From Pyrocephalus nanus (taxonomy: Eukaryota > Chordata > Aves > Passeriformes > Tyrannidae): DNA of 64,000 nt. The notes beneath the pieces are model-generated. The model saw only the letters and a list, made by a program, of their open reading frames with translations. It made no database searches and was not told the DNA's origin. Where the stretch lies: the NCBI GenBank assembly GCA_038380795.1, contig CM076268.1:23941501-24005500 (forward strand). Direction: 5' to 3'. The position numbers and the translations under genes were made by a program. Below are positions 52,474-64,000 of this stretch, one piece after another. Within the stretch, counting starts at the first letter, position 1, and the number at the start of each line of letters is the position of its first letter.

Positions 52474-52567
52474 ACTCAGAGTTATTTGACCATAGTTGTA
52501 ATTTTGATGGCAGTAAATTTCCACCTCCAGATGTGCTGAGGAGATGTTTTTTCCTTGAGTGGTTTAA

Positions 52568-52709
52568 TTATCCTGCAGGCAATTGCTCACAGTAACCTTG
52601 CATGGCTGAGTTGACTCCAGCCAGTGGCACAGTATGGTTGACATAGCACTGCTGCAGGGAAGCAGTGTCACCAGCAGTGACAGTCACCATGGGTCCAGAA
52701 GGGACAAAT
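52568..52709 (-). CDS. Candidate terminal exon of an unrecognised gene
   Basis: On the minus strand a strong pyrimidine tract ending CCTCACACAG precedes 46 codons and a TAA stop. The frame reads FVPSGPMVTVTAGDTASLQQ, then CYVNHTVPLAGVN and on to CEQLPAG. Codon choice is more gene-like than nearby sequence (GTG, CTG, GTC, AAC, ACT) and local G+C is higher than its surroundings. One base at the exon start joins in phase with the AG left over from the candidate exon at 53529-53757. NHT is a possible N-glycosylation site. I do not recognise the protein, and the model has no start codon or further upstream exon. It could equally be a decayed gene or chance. Confidence 0.25.
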
Positions 52710-53528
52710 CTGTGTGAGGAACAAGGACAAGGAGACAGAAATAAATGCAAAGGGAACTAGAAAACGCTCAGCAGTGGCATAAGTCAGAAGAACTATATAT
52801 CTTCTGGAAAAATAGAAGTTTAAAGGAAGTCTCTGAAGTAACTGCAAAATGTCTGCATGAGCAGAAAATCTAGAAGAATTGCGTATGGGAAGGGGATTAA
52901 GTTATTGTGTGGGCTTGTCAAGGTACCTACACATACAGCAAACATTTTAGCATCATTGCATTGAAAAAGTGCAGGGATCAGGGCTGAGTAAAGAGTGAGG
53001 TCCTTCCTTCCAGCAAGTGCATCAAAGATGCCCAACCCACTTTGCTCTTCAGAAATGAGTCCCACAGTGTCACTGCTGGTATTTCAAGCCTGCACCATGA
53101 CATGGCCCAAGCCATCCTTGTCACTCCAAGGACAATCAGCAGTTTACCACAGAGATGCTGTGAATCAACCTGAGCCAAAGAATGCCCCATCTGTTTCAAA
53201 CCTGGATGAATCACACCACGCTGCTAACCAGTTCCCAGAAACCAACAAAACCTTGAATAATAAGTAAATTAATTCTGAAGTCTCACACCTAATTCTGACA
53301 TTTTCTAGGAATCCTGAAGTTTACCATCACCATTTCATTATCACTTCTCCATTTCTTGGCAATTAAATTCTTTATTTCGCTTTTAAAAATCTACACAATT
53401 TAACATTTAAAAAAAGGGTTCATGCTGAGAAAATTGCCATATGTATTGAAAGATTAGCCATTAGGGCTAACCAACCTACACTTTCACAGAAAGGGGAATA
53501 AAAAGCCTATGATTAATAATTTAGGTAC

Positions 53529-53757
53529 CTGCTGCTTTCAGAATAGCTACATTTCTGGCCAACACTGTCTCTCACTGGCAAAACATCGCCGTCAAAAGGG
53601 AGAAGGAACTTGTTATAAAGTCCTGGGTGGTAAGCCAGGTTTCTGTGGACCCTGAAAGCCACAGTCAGAGGCACCTGCATGCCCTGTTTTACCCATGGAC
53701 TAAAACTCCTCAGCACTATCCAGCTCTGAAACCAACCACTGTGATGGCAGACATTCA
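53529..53757 (-). CDS. Candidate internal exon of the same unrecognised gene
   Basis: On the minus strand a TTTACAG acceptor and a CAG/GTACCT donor bound 229 bases. They stay open in the frame NVCHHSGWFQSWIVLRSF, through VPLTVAFRVHRNLAYHPG and LLPFDGDVLPVRDSVGQKC, to SESS. The last two bases (AG) pair with the first base of the exon at 52709 to give an Arg codon, so the 819-bp intron keeps the frame. The donor is non-optimal at +4/+5. I recognise no domain, and no upstream first exon or signal peptide was found. Confidence 0.22.
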
Positions 53758-55149
53758 CTGTAAACAGTCCTAAGTTTTAACAATAACAGAAAAGTCTACA
53801 CAGAATAGATTTTCCTTTACAGACTTCTATAAAGATCAGATGGATAAGTCACTGATGTCGTTGCCTCTCTTCTAATAAGAAACACAACACAAGGAATTTA
53901 ATTGATGTAATTTCTGTATCTTGTCTCAGTAGCAGGACTTGTATATTATTAAAGAAAACTAAAATAAAGATTTTCCCAGAATATTTCTGATCTCACTTCA
54001 GGTATCAACACTAAAAGAGAGATTCCTGTTCACTTGCCAATTATAAATATGATCTTCCACATGGGCTGTACCAAAACCCACCAGGAACAGCAGTTTTTAT
54101 GCTTAGCTGCAGCATATCACTGTAGTGCAGCAGCTGTAACTATGCACAGTTGGCTGAAAGAGCAGTATATCCAAACTGATACAATAACTGAAGGAAATAA
54201 TTCAGTGTTATTGCTCATTATTGATAGTCATCTACCAAAGGAATGATGATTTATCTATCACTTATTAACTATCTGTAAATTTTGGTACAACCAGTAACAG
54301 TAATCTCTAGTACAAACTGTGAAATCCTAGTTCTCAGGAATGTTTTTCCCAGCTATTTCCATCACTTCACTAGGACTCCTTATAGTGATTACAAATACCT
54401 GTGCATCACTTCACCTAGATGCCACCTTTCTGTTTCCTCTCCAAACAGATCTGAACTCCCTACTCTACTCTGCTTTATATCCCCTTGCTTATCTTTACAT
54501 TCCCTGCCTTTTCAGCTTTCTTTCCTCTATCCTCAACAGCTGCAGAAACCACCATATTCCTGTGCAACATCAGTCCTTCCTACCTACTGTCATTGCTTCC
54601 AACATGCCATTTTTCCTGATCTTGAAGGCTTGTACTCACAGGACACTCTTTAGGTGAAGAAACACCTTTTACCATCTGATGCACATGGTGGCTTTACATA
54701 AAATTAGAAGTAACTGTGGTGGGTAAGCCAGTGCAGTACCCAGAGCAGGTCAGGACCCACAGAACCCATAAGCACAGCCAGCCAATACCAAATCCTCACC
54801 ACTGTGATTTGAGTCACACATAGGATAGGAACTAACAAAGCTACAGGCAGCCTTGTAGCTTTCAGACATTAAAGTGGAAGTCATCTTTCATAAAGCTGTT
54901 TTCAGCTGTCTGTACGCAGAGAAGACCACCTGTCATATTATTTTCAGTCCTAACTTTTGTGCTCTTGCATTGATCAGCATCACCTTGAAGTGTTTTTAAT
55001 GCAGCCTTGCTTTGGAGTTCTGCAGCAGCTGAAGAATGTGAGACACTACCCAGTGAGCTGCCAGGACGTCACGCTTCAGAGAAGCTCTTGGAGCTGTATT
55101 TCAGTGCTCACTGCGGAGAGTGAGCGCAGATTGTAACAATCAGTGCTGC

Positions 55150-55347
55150 ATGGAAAACGCTGCCACAAAAGACATGTCCCAGTTCACAGGACAGATTCGC
55201 TGTTCTCACTTCCCAGGAACAACTTGCTACATTCTTTTGGGAATGACTACAGCAGCCTTCTACTTAAGTACTATTTTTGTTTGCTTATTTGGTTGGTTTT
55301 TAAGCCAGATAGACAGGAAATATGCAAGTGAAAATTTTACTAATTAA
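55150..55347 (+). CDS. Candidate 65-residue single-pass membrane microprotein
   Basis: The ATG at 55150 opens 65 codons (MENAATKDMSQFTG...). The centre is strongly hydrophobic (CYILLGMTTAAFYLSTIFV and on to WFL, about residues 26-51), with a polar, charged C-terminus (DRKYASENFTN). An AATAAA motif lies at 55389-55394, 42 bases after the stop. The start context is weak (T at -3). I recognise no family, and open frames of this size are common by chance, so this is only a candidate. Confidence 0.12.
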   Translation: MENAATKDMSQFTGQIRCSHFPGTTCYILLGMTTAAFYLSTIFVCLFGWFLSQIDRKYASENFTN

Positions 55348-56675
55348 TGAAAAAGCCTATGTGGACTCTGATTTCTCCTTTTTAAGAAAATAAATTCCCT
55401 TAGTCTCCTTCCTTGTGTATCTAATTTTAACAGGTAACCTTCCTTCTCATATTTCAGTCCTCACATTATATAAAAAACCCCCCATTTTTAATAGAAAAAA
55501 AAATCAAGAATCGCCATCCAAATACTTCTTTTCTCAAAAGAAAATGCTGCTCTCTAGTGGAAGATGATGATGCTATGATCTAATTTCATTAGAACAAATG
55601 TTCTAAACTTTTCATTTTATCAGTTACAGGAAACCTTAAAATTCATTTCCACAAGCACTGATACACAGAAGTAGCAGGGCTGGTTTTTTTTCTAAGAGGC
55701 TTTCAGGCTGGCCTGTGAGATTTTGGCATTTATTCTGCAAGATAAACTTGCTATGCTTCACTACCATAATCACATCCAAAAAACCTGCCAAGTACTTATA
55801 CTTAAAAATATTATAATTTTATTCGTTTAATTTTTCTGTTCTTAGACAATGTAAAAACATAGGCCAATTTTTATTTTCCCCCCCTGCCTATTTAATAATT
55901 GACAGACCTTGCTAGTTCGTATACAGAGCTTTAGCTAATCACTTTGAAGATACATTTATCAGTTACCTTGACAGAAGAATTTAGCCAAATATGGAGATAC
56001 TATGAGAATCTGTATGGTGTCTGCAAGCACAGTGATACAAAATTGAGGAATTCTTGTTGCCGTGGTTCCTTCAACTTATCCTGAAACAGTGACAAATGGT
56101 CAGCCATCAAGGAGTATTTGTACTGAACTAGCCAAATTTTATCATACTTGTAGCTAACTTGATCAAACATACCATTCATGTGCTTTCCTTTTTCTTAAGC
56201 ATAGATAAGCAAAAAGGGAATAGCTCTATACTAGATTTCTTCAAGTTATGAACCAAAGCAGCACAGTTCTGCATTTACTTCCACTTTCTCATAGTCATGA
56301 CAGGTAATCTGTATAGCACATGCTGCTGTTTTTTTATCTCTCTGCAGATATGAGACGCGTAAAGTAGTTTCCTAATAAACATACCAAGACAGTACTTTAT
56401 TGAATAATTTTTTTTCTTTAATGAAATGCCTTTTAAAAAAACCTACTCTCTGCTTATTGGCTTACTAGTTAATTTTAACTACAATTTTTGCCTGCGTACT
56501 TCTTCTGCCTTGAGTACTCTTCCCCTCTAATACAAACAGTATGGGGAGAGAACAGTAATTTGTCCGAGGATATAGATTAAGCAGTAACAGACTGCTAATT
56601 AATGTAAACTTTACTGTAAAAATTAGAATCCTGTCAGGCCTATATTTAGTCTTCTGTCAAAATTATGTAGGCTAT

Positions 56676-57301
56676 TGTGGTTTAAGTCCAGGTGGCAACT
56701 AAGCACCATGCAGCCGCTCGCTCAGCACCCCATCCCCCCTCTGGTGGAATGGGGAGGTGAATCAGAAATAAAACCTGTATGTTGAGATAAGAACAGTTTA
56801 ATAATTGAAACAAAGGAAAGTGTAATAGTAAATAATAATCACAAAAAGTGATGCAATATATGATTGCTCACCATCCATTGACTGATGACAGACCCCATCC
56901 CTGAACCTCTGTCAGCCCCTGCTCTGCATAACTTAGCAGTTTATATACTGGGCAGAACACTCTGTGGTGAGGAATATCCCTCTGGCAGTTCACGTCACCT
57001 GTCCCCACTATGCTCCCTCCCACTTTTTTTTTCATTTTTTGTACCTCTTCACTGGCAGAGCATGAGACACAAAAAAGTCACAGAATCACAGAATAATCTG
57101 AGTTGAGAGGGACCCATGAGAATCATCAAGTCCAGCTCTTAGCCCTGCACAGGACCATCCCCAAGTCGATTTAGGATAAACATGACTTAGCAACAACTAA
57201 AACATCACTTTGTTATCAACGTTATTCTCATACTGAATCCGACACACAGCACCCCAACAGCTACTGGGAAGAAATTACTTATCCCAGTTGAAACCAGGGC
57301 A
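56676..57301 (-). mobile_element. Solo LTR of an avian endogenous retrovirus, interrupted by a CR1 fragment
   Basis: The element starts with TGTGGTTTAAGTCCAGGTGG and ends with GAAACCAGGGCA on the plus strand, giving TG...CA termini. Flanking 5-mers GCTAT (56671-56675) and GCTGT (57302-57306) look like a target-site duplication with one later change; 5 bases suits an ERVL-type integrase. On the minus strand it shows a TATA motif (CCCAGTATATAAACTG, near 56940-56955) and an ATTAAA polyadenylation motif near 56800, so the retroviral orientation is minus. It resembles a common LTR family of bird genomes as I remember it; I cannot name the subfamily. No internal retroviral genes are present. Without the CR1 insertion it is about 540 bp. 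Confidence 0.85.
57080..57162 (-). mobile_element. 83-bp CR1 3' fragment nested in the LTR
   Basis: The plus strand reads ACAGAATCACAGAATAATCT, then GGGACCCATGAGAATCATCA and AGTCCAGCTCTTAGCCCTGC, the reverse complement of a CR1 3' end. It is the same CR1 type as the copy at 26.06 kb. AAGTC lies on both sides (57075-57079 and 57163-57167), a probable 5-bp target-site duplication. The LTR sequence resumes directly after it (GATTTAGGATAAACATGACT), so the CR1 jumped into an existing LTR. Confidence 0.85.
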
Positions 57302-59889
57302 GCTGTATATATTGTAGGATAACAGGGCTTGGAAAAACACTCCAGCTTAACTTCAACCCCCAGAGCTGAAGCTGCACACCCACCCCAGAGCCCTGCCCAC
57401 CTCCACAGCAAAGGGTGGCCCCTCCTGCCAGTCCCCAGCTGCAGTTTCCATCTGTACCGCTGCCACAGACATGCACTTCCCAGCAAACACCTCATCCTCC
57501 TGCAGCAGTCTCAGGAAACAGAGCTTTACCTACCTTCATTTGATTTCTTTATTGTGTGCTCCCCCTTCACTTACCCTTCTGCTCGTGTTCTGCTCTGTTC
57601 CCATCCCTGAGCAGACACTGCCCTCGCTCCCAGCTCAGCCCATCTCTCGGCACGGTTCCTATTTCCATTGCCAGGCCTTCAGGCTGTTCCAGCCCAGCTG
57701 TCACCAGACTAACAGGTCATCTTCTATGTTCTCAGCACAGGGACCACAGGTGGGTTTAAATTTGTTTTTAGGGCAAAGAGAGACAGAGAGAAGCTCAACT
57801 CCATCTCCAAGCATCTACTGAAGTATTGTATAATTGTTCAGCTATTCCTATTGTTGGATGGAAAGTAAATGTAGAGATGGAAGGGGCTTTTTTGACCCAT
57901 TGCACATAAAATCCAGAACTACGGATCATGGAAGTATACAAATGAACAATATCTCTGCTTTGCTATTTACCTGAGATAAAACCAGAAAAACTATTTTCAA
58001 GTTTTAGTGCAAGTCACAAGTCAAGTACTGTTTTTCAGTAGACCTCCCTGAGAAGAAAAAAAAGATAAAAATTCAAGGACCAGTTTATAAATAATAACTT
58101 TGAGATGTTTCTAAGCCTGACATTTAAGGAAAAGTTGAAATTTGTTTTAAAACAGATGAAAAACAAGAAGAAAATGAGAAAGCAGGATATGGATATTCAC
58201 AATTAATTTAATGAACATTGAGAGCCAATTTTTGCCTTTTAAAAATGTACTGATATGAATATAGGTTCCCATCTCAGGCCACCCACTTGCAGCTGGCCCT
58301 GCTGCACCACCGGCCATGCAGCTCATGCCCGAGATTCTTCAGCAGCCCGACTGTTCTAAGGTCAACATCTGTGTTCTACATGAGCTGGACAATGTTCAAT
58401 ATTTTAAGGGCATCCAATGATCAATTCAGAATGATAGTACCTCATTGTTCCCATAACCCAACACGTAGATTTTAGCATTAACTTTGCACGTGCTATTACT
58501 GTATATTAAGTACACAAATAATTGTGAAGCATCATCAATGAACAAGAGATGCTTTTCCATCGTTTCCATGCAAAGATGTATAGCCTGTCTGTGATGTTCT
58601 TCTCTAGGGCTTCTATTGTTATCTGCTAATTTTTCAGAAACAAAATTGTTTCTTTAAAATTTACATTTAACTTAGTATTTAATTTCAATTACCACATAAA
58701 GTAGAAAATAGAGGGAAATTTACAAAATACTACTTTTTGAAAAATGAAACCTATAGCTAAGAAAATTAATAAAAGTGTAAATTTTAATATCCCAAAATTC
58801 CAGGGTTTGACTGTTAAAAATGACCCTTAAAAAAAGCTGCTTATGAGTGAAATCCAACAGTTAATTTGTTTACTGACTGTACAGTGAGCTCAAACAATAA
58901 TTACTAATTCAGAGTGCTCTTGTAAACAAGCTATTTTTGGTTGAAACACTCATGAGCCACAGAGCATGCTCAGAAGACAAGGTGTGTTGACTTTAAGCAA
59001 GATAGGTTTTATATTACATATTCATTTAGGCTGTAAATACCTGAGATTCAAGCTCAGTAACTCTCAAGTGTCTCAATAACTAAGCAAATGAGAGAAATGG
59101 AGGTTAGCTCATCCACTGAATTAACTATGCACAAATATAATGCATCAATAAACAAACACAAAGTTTACCTTTTCTTTACCTCTGCTAATTTTTAGTATCA
59201 AAGATAATGATAACAGGTATCATTTAACTCATACTTTTAAAACAAACAAGAGTCAACCCACCATTTATATAGCCCATTTCACTATATTTAGAGAGAAAAA
59301 AAAAAAAAAAAGAAAAATGTGGTTACTTGTTGCAATACAAAACCATTCAGACCTTGGGAAGAATCTTTATTCACAAAAATGCCAAATACTTTCAACAGAA
59401 TTTCCCACGATAAAATGACATACTTAACCACAGGAAAGGTTTATGGGCTTTCTCTGCATGTAGCCCCTACCTGTGTTAAACTTCTGTCTTGGAAAAGAAA
59501 TAGACAAATCAGTAAGTGGCAATCTCACTGAGATCACAAAGAAAATTTTAATTTATTCTTAAATTTCTATTTTTAAAACAGAGATAGCAATATATATATA
59601 TGGCTTTTAGAGCAGATGCTAAATGCACTACATTCTCCATCTTTACCCTGCCAAAATCTAGGCAGAAGTAGATCTTAGCATCACACCGAAAATACAAAAT
59701 AATTCAAGAATAGCTTTGTTGAATTTCTTGTGAGATCTTGTCTGCATAGAGGATGAATTAAAAAATAAACACAATGGCACCTAAAGACTGAAAGCTACAT
59801 TCAGAGACTGTAAGTCTGTTGTTTTACACTTTTCCTTTGGCGCTATATAAAGACAAGCTGCAGCATAAACTTGTTCCTCTTCAAATGCT

Positions 59890-60981
59890 AGGATCCTTAG
59901 CAGCCTGCTTTTATTTCATGAGGGCACAACTCCAGCTTTTTTTCTCTACTTCATTTCTCTCCAACCTTGACCCATGTTATGACCACACTAAATATCCAAA
60001 CACTACTGACAAAACACTACGATACTTCCCCTCCATAGCACCACAGTAAATTTAATCATACTAACCTGAAATAATTTGAAATCTGGATACATTCTAAAAA
60101 CTGCTCCAATGGGCTAAAGCTAAAAATACTTTCAAATTATTTCACGGCAATGCATAAAAACAGTAACCCTTTGTGTTTCTACTTTACACAGTAAAATAAA
60201 ACTAAGTTTTTCTGATGATTCTTCTCAATTATGAAACTTTCACAAAACGAAGACTGCTGTACAGTACAGATTCCAGCAGTTAGACAGTTCCTGTCATATC
60301 AAAAGCTATTTATAATTTGCAATATTCTTACAACAGTTCTCAGAATTTTGTAGCAGCTTTACAATGTGCAGCTTCTTGCAAATATGGCCCCACAACAGAA
60401 TCCTGGAGAGGAAAACAATTTACTGGATAGTAATTTGGGATACAGGAAAACCAATTAAAAACACCACAAGCAAAGAGCAAACTTTGAACAGCACTCCTGA
60501 CCTCAGTATGAATTAATCACAGACTCAGTTCCAGCTTTCTGAAGTTTCTGTTCCTAACAGTTGTAGACTGACCTCTGCAGCTCCCGCTGAAAGGCCATTT
60601 CCAAATGCACTCCGGGCAAGCTCAAAGAACTCTCGTGCAATTTTCTATTTGTTTTGTTTTTTAACAAAATCTGAATACACATGTAATACTGAGTTAATAA
60701 GAGCTTCCACCCATTAACACTAACACAAAAGGCTAACATCAAAAAGGAAATGTTATCAGGTGATATCCACTTTAAATTTCTTTCCACTCTCTGCTGTAGA
60801 GGAGCCTCTCCTTTCAGAATCTGCACTAAGAACAGGTGGTAAACAATTGGGCAATTCTTTTAATAGTAGTTCACTTACCAATTGACAGTTATTGAGACAC
60901 ACAGAACTGATAACACACATTTTTAAATTTAAGTTACGTTTGCTTCTTATTTCTTTTGCTATATTGTATAACGTCCAAGTG
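59890..60981 (-). other. POLR3A: Probable POLR3A 3'UTR
   Basis: The sequence follows the POLR3A stop codon on the minus strand without a visible splice. The first canonical AATAAA on that strand is at 59915-59910 (TTTATT on plus), which would give a 3'UTR of about 1.1 kb. A closer ATTAAA variant lies at 60864-60859, and further AATAAA motifs lie near 59371 and 59555. The human 3'UTR is about 2 kb as I recall, so the true end could be further left. No polyadenylation site can be fixed from sequence alone. Confidence 0.5.
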
Positions 60982-61130
60982 CTATGTAACAATGGGAATA
61001 TGAAATTCACTATGATCAAATATCAGAGGCCTCCTAGGAGGGGTTGATTCTTTGTCTGCTTTGTGCAACAGTTTAAAAAGTCCCGTCCCAATATTCATTG
61101 GAATTCCCATGATGATGCACTCAGAAACAC
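60982..61130 (-). CDS. POLR3A: POLR3A last coding exon (C-terminus of RPC1)
   Basis: POLR3A is the largest, catalytic-core subunit of nuclear RNA polymerase III, which makes tRNA, 5S rRNA, U6 and other short RNAs. This exon follows a CCCCTAG acceptor. It completes a split Gly codon and then reads [38 protein letters not shown] and [10 protein letters not shown] before TAG. It matches the vertebrate POLR3A C-terminus as I remember it (human ends ...FHIPLVT). The stretch before VSECIIMG is the clamp/cleft-closing C-terminal segment; Pol III has no heptad-repeat tail. The lysine- and proline-rich [14 protein letters not shown] stretch differs most from human. It joins in phase to the exon at 63823-63955. 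Confidence 0.97.

Positions 61131-64000
<2,870 letters not shown>

Larger units (their letters stand above)
44100..59889. other. Intergenic region between DLG5 and POLR3A
   Basis: This AT-rich region lies upstream of DLG5 and downstream of POLR3A. The recognisable content is the solo LTR with nested CR1 (56.7-57.3 kb), homopolymers at 46.3, 51.8, 52.4 and 59.3 kb, a polypurine tract at 47.6 kb, TTTG repeats near 46.52, 48.14 and 49.17 kb, and a 22-bp inverted repeat at 48.02 kb. Two weak coding candidates at 52.6-53.8 kb and 55.15-55.35 kb are listed separately. Other open frames, up to 123 codons, look like chance. No known gene is recognised. Confidence 0.7.

Noticed and set aside
52820..53267. 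Additional open frames between the two candidate exons (81, 78 and 90 codons)
   Set aside because: They lie on both strands and in different frames. The one with a plausible donor near 52926 does not join in phase to the downstream candidate exon.
54282..54657. Overlapping plus-strand frames of 123 and 105 codons
   Set aside because: The sequence is pyrimidine-rich, which removes stops in two frames at once; the peptides are Ser/Leu/Pro/Cys-rich without domain features.
57205..57821. Frames of 90-116 codons next to the LTR
   Set aside because: They are Cys/Ser/Pro-rich products of a C-rich patch and partly overlap the LTR; no homology is recognised.

Overview
The window is vertebrate nuclear DNA, most likely from a bird and probably a passerine (songbird group). 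The evidence is fourfold: intron-containing genes in AT-rich, gene-poor sequence; CR1 LINE fragments; an avian endogenous-retrovirus solo LTR; and a short retroposon at about 9.64-9.77 kb that joins a tRNA-Ile-like head to a CR1 tail, the architecture of the passerine TguSINE1 family. All family names are from memory; no database search was run.

Two known genes are present, both incomplete and both on the minus strand. DLG5, a MAGUK scaffold protein, contributes coding exon 1 (42799-43099, inside a strong CpG island) and exon 2 (3618-3686). They are separated by a 39.1-kb intron, and 3.6 kb of intron 2 runs to the left edge. POLR3A, the largest subunit of RNA polymerase III, contributes its last two coding exons (63823-63955 and 60982-61130) and a probable 3'UTR. 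The order POLR3A then DLG5 in the direction of transcription matches the tandem arrangement on human chromosome 10q22.3. The genes are neighbours but work in unrelated processes (Pol III transcription; cell polarity and junctions).

Layout: 1-3617 DLG5 intron 2; 3618-3686 exon 2; 3687-42798 intron 1, holding the SINE, a 0.7-kb CR1, a small LTR relic, a CpG-rich islet at 25.1 kb and several unexplained open frames; 42.3-44.05 kb CpG-island promoter with exon 1; 44.1-59.9 kb intergenic, with a solo LTR that carries a nested CR1 fragment at 56.7-57.3 kb and a possible spliced open frame at 52.6-53.8 kb; 59.9-61.0 kb probable POLR3A 3'UTR; 61.0-64.0 kb the POLR3A 3' end. No clear new biological system was found. 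The candidates most worth checking are the two-exon frame at 52.6-53.8 kb, the 241-codon frame at 32.0-32.7 kb, the intronic CpG islet, and the nested LTR/CR1 insertion.
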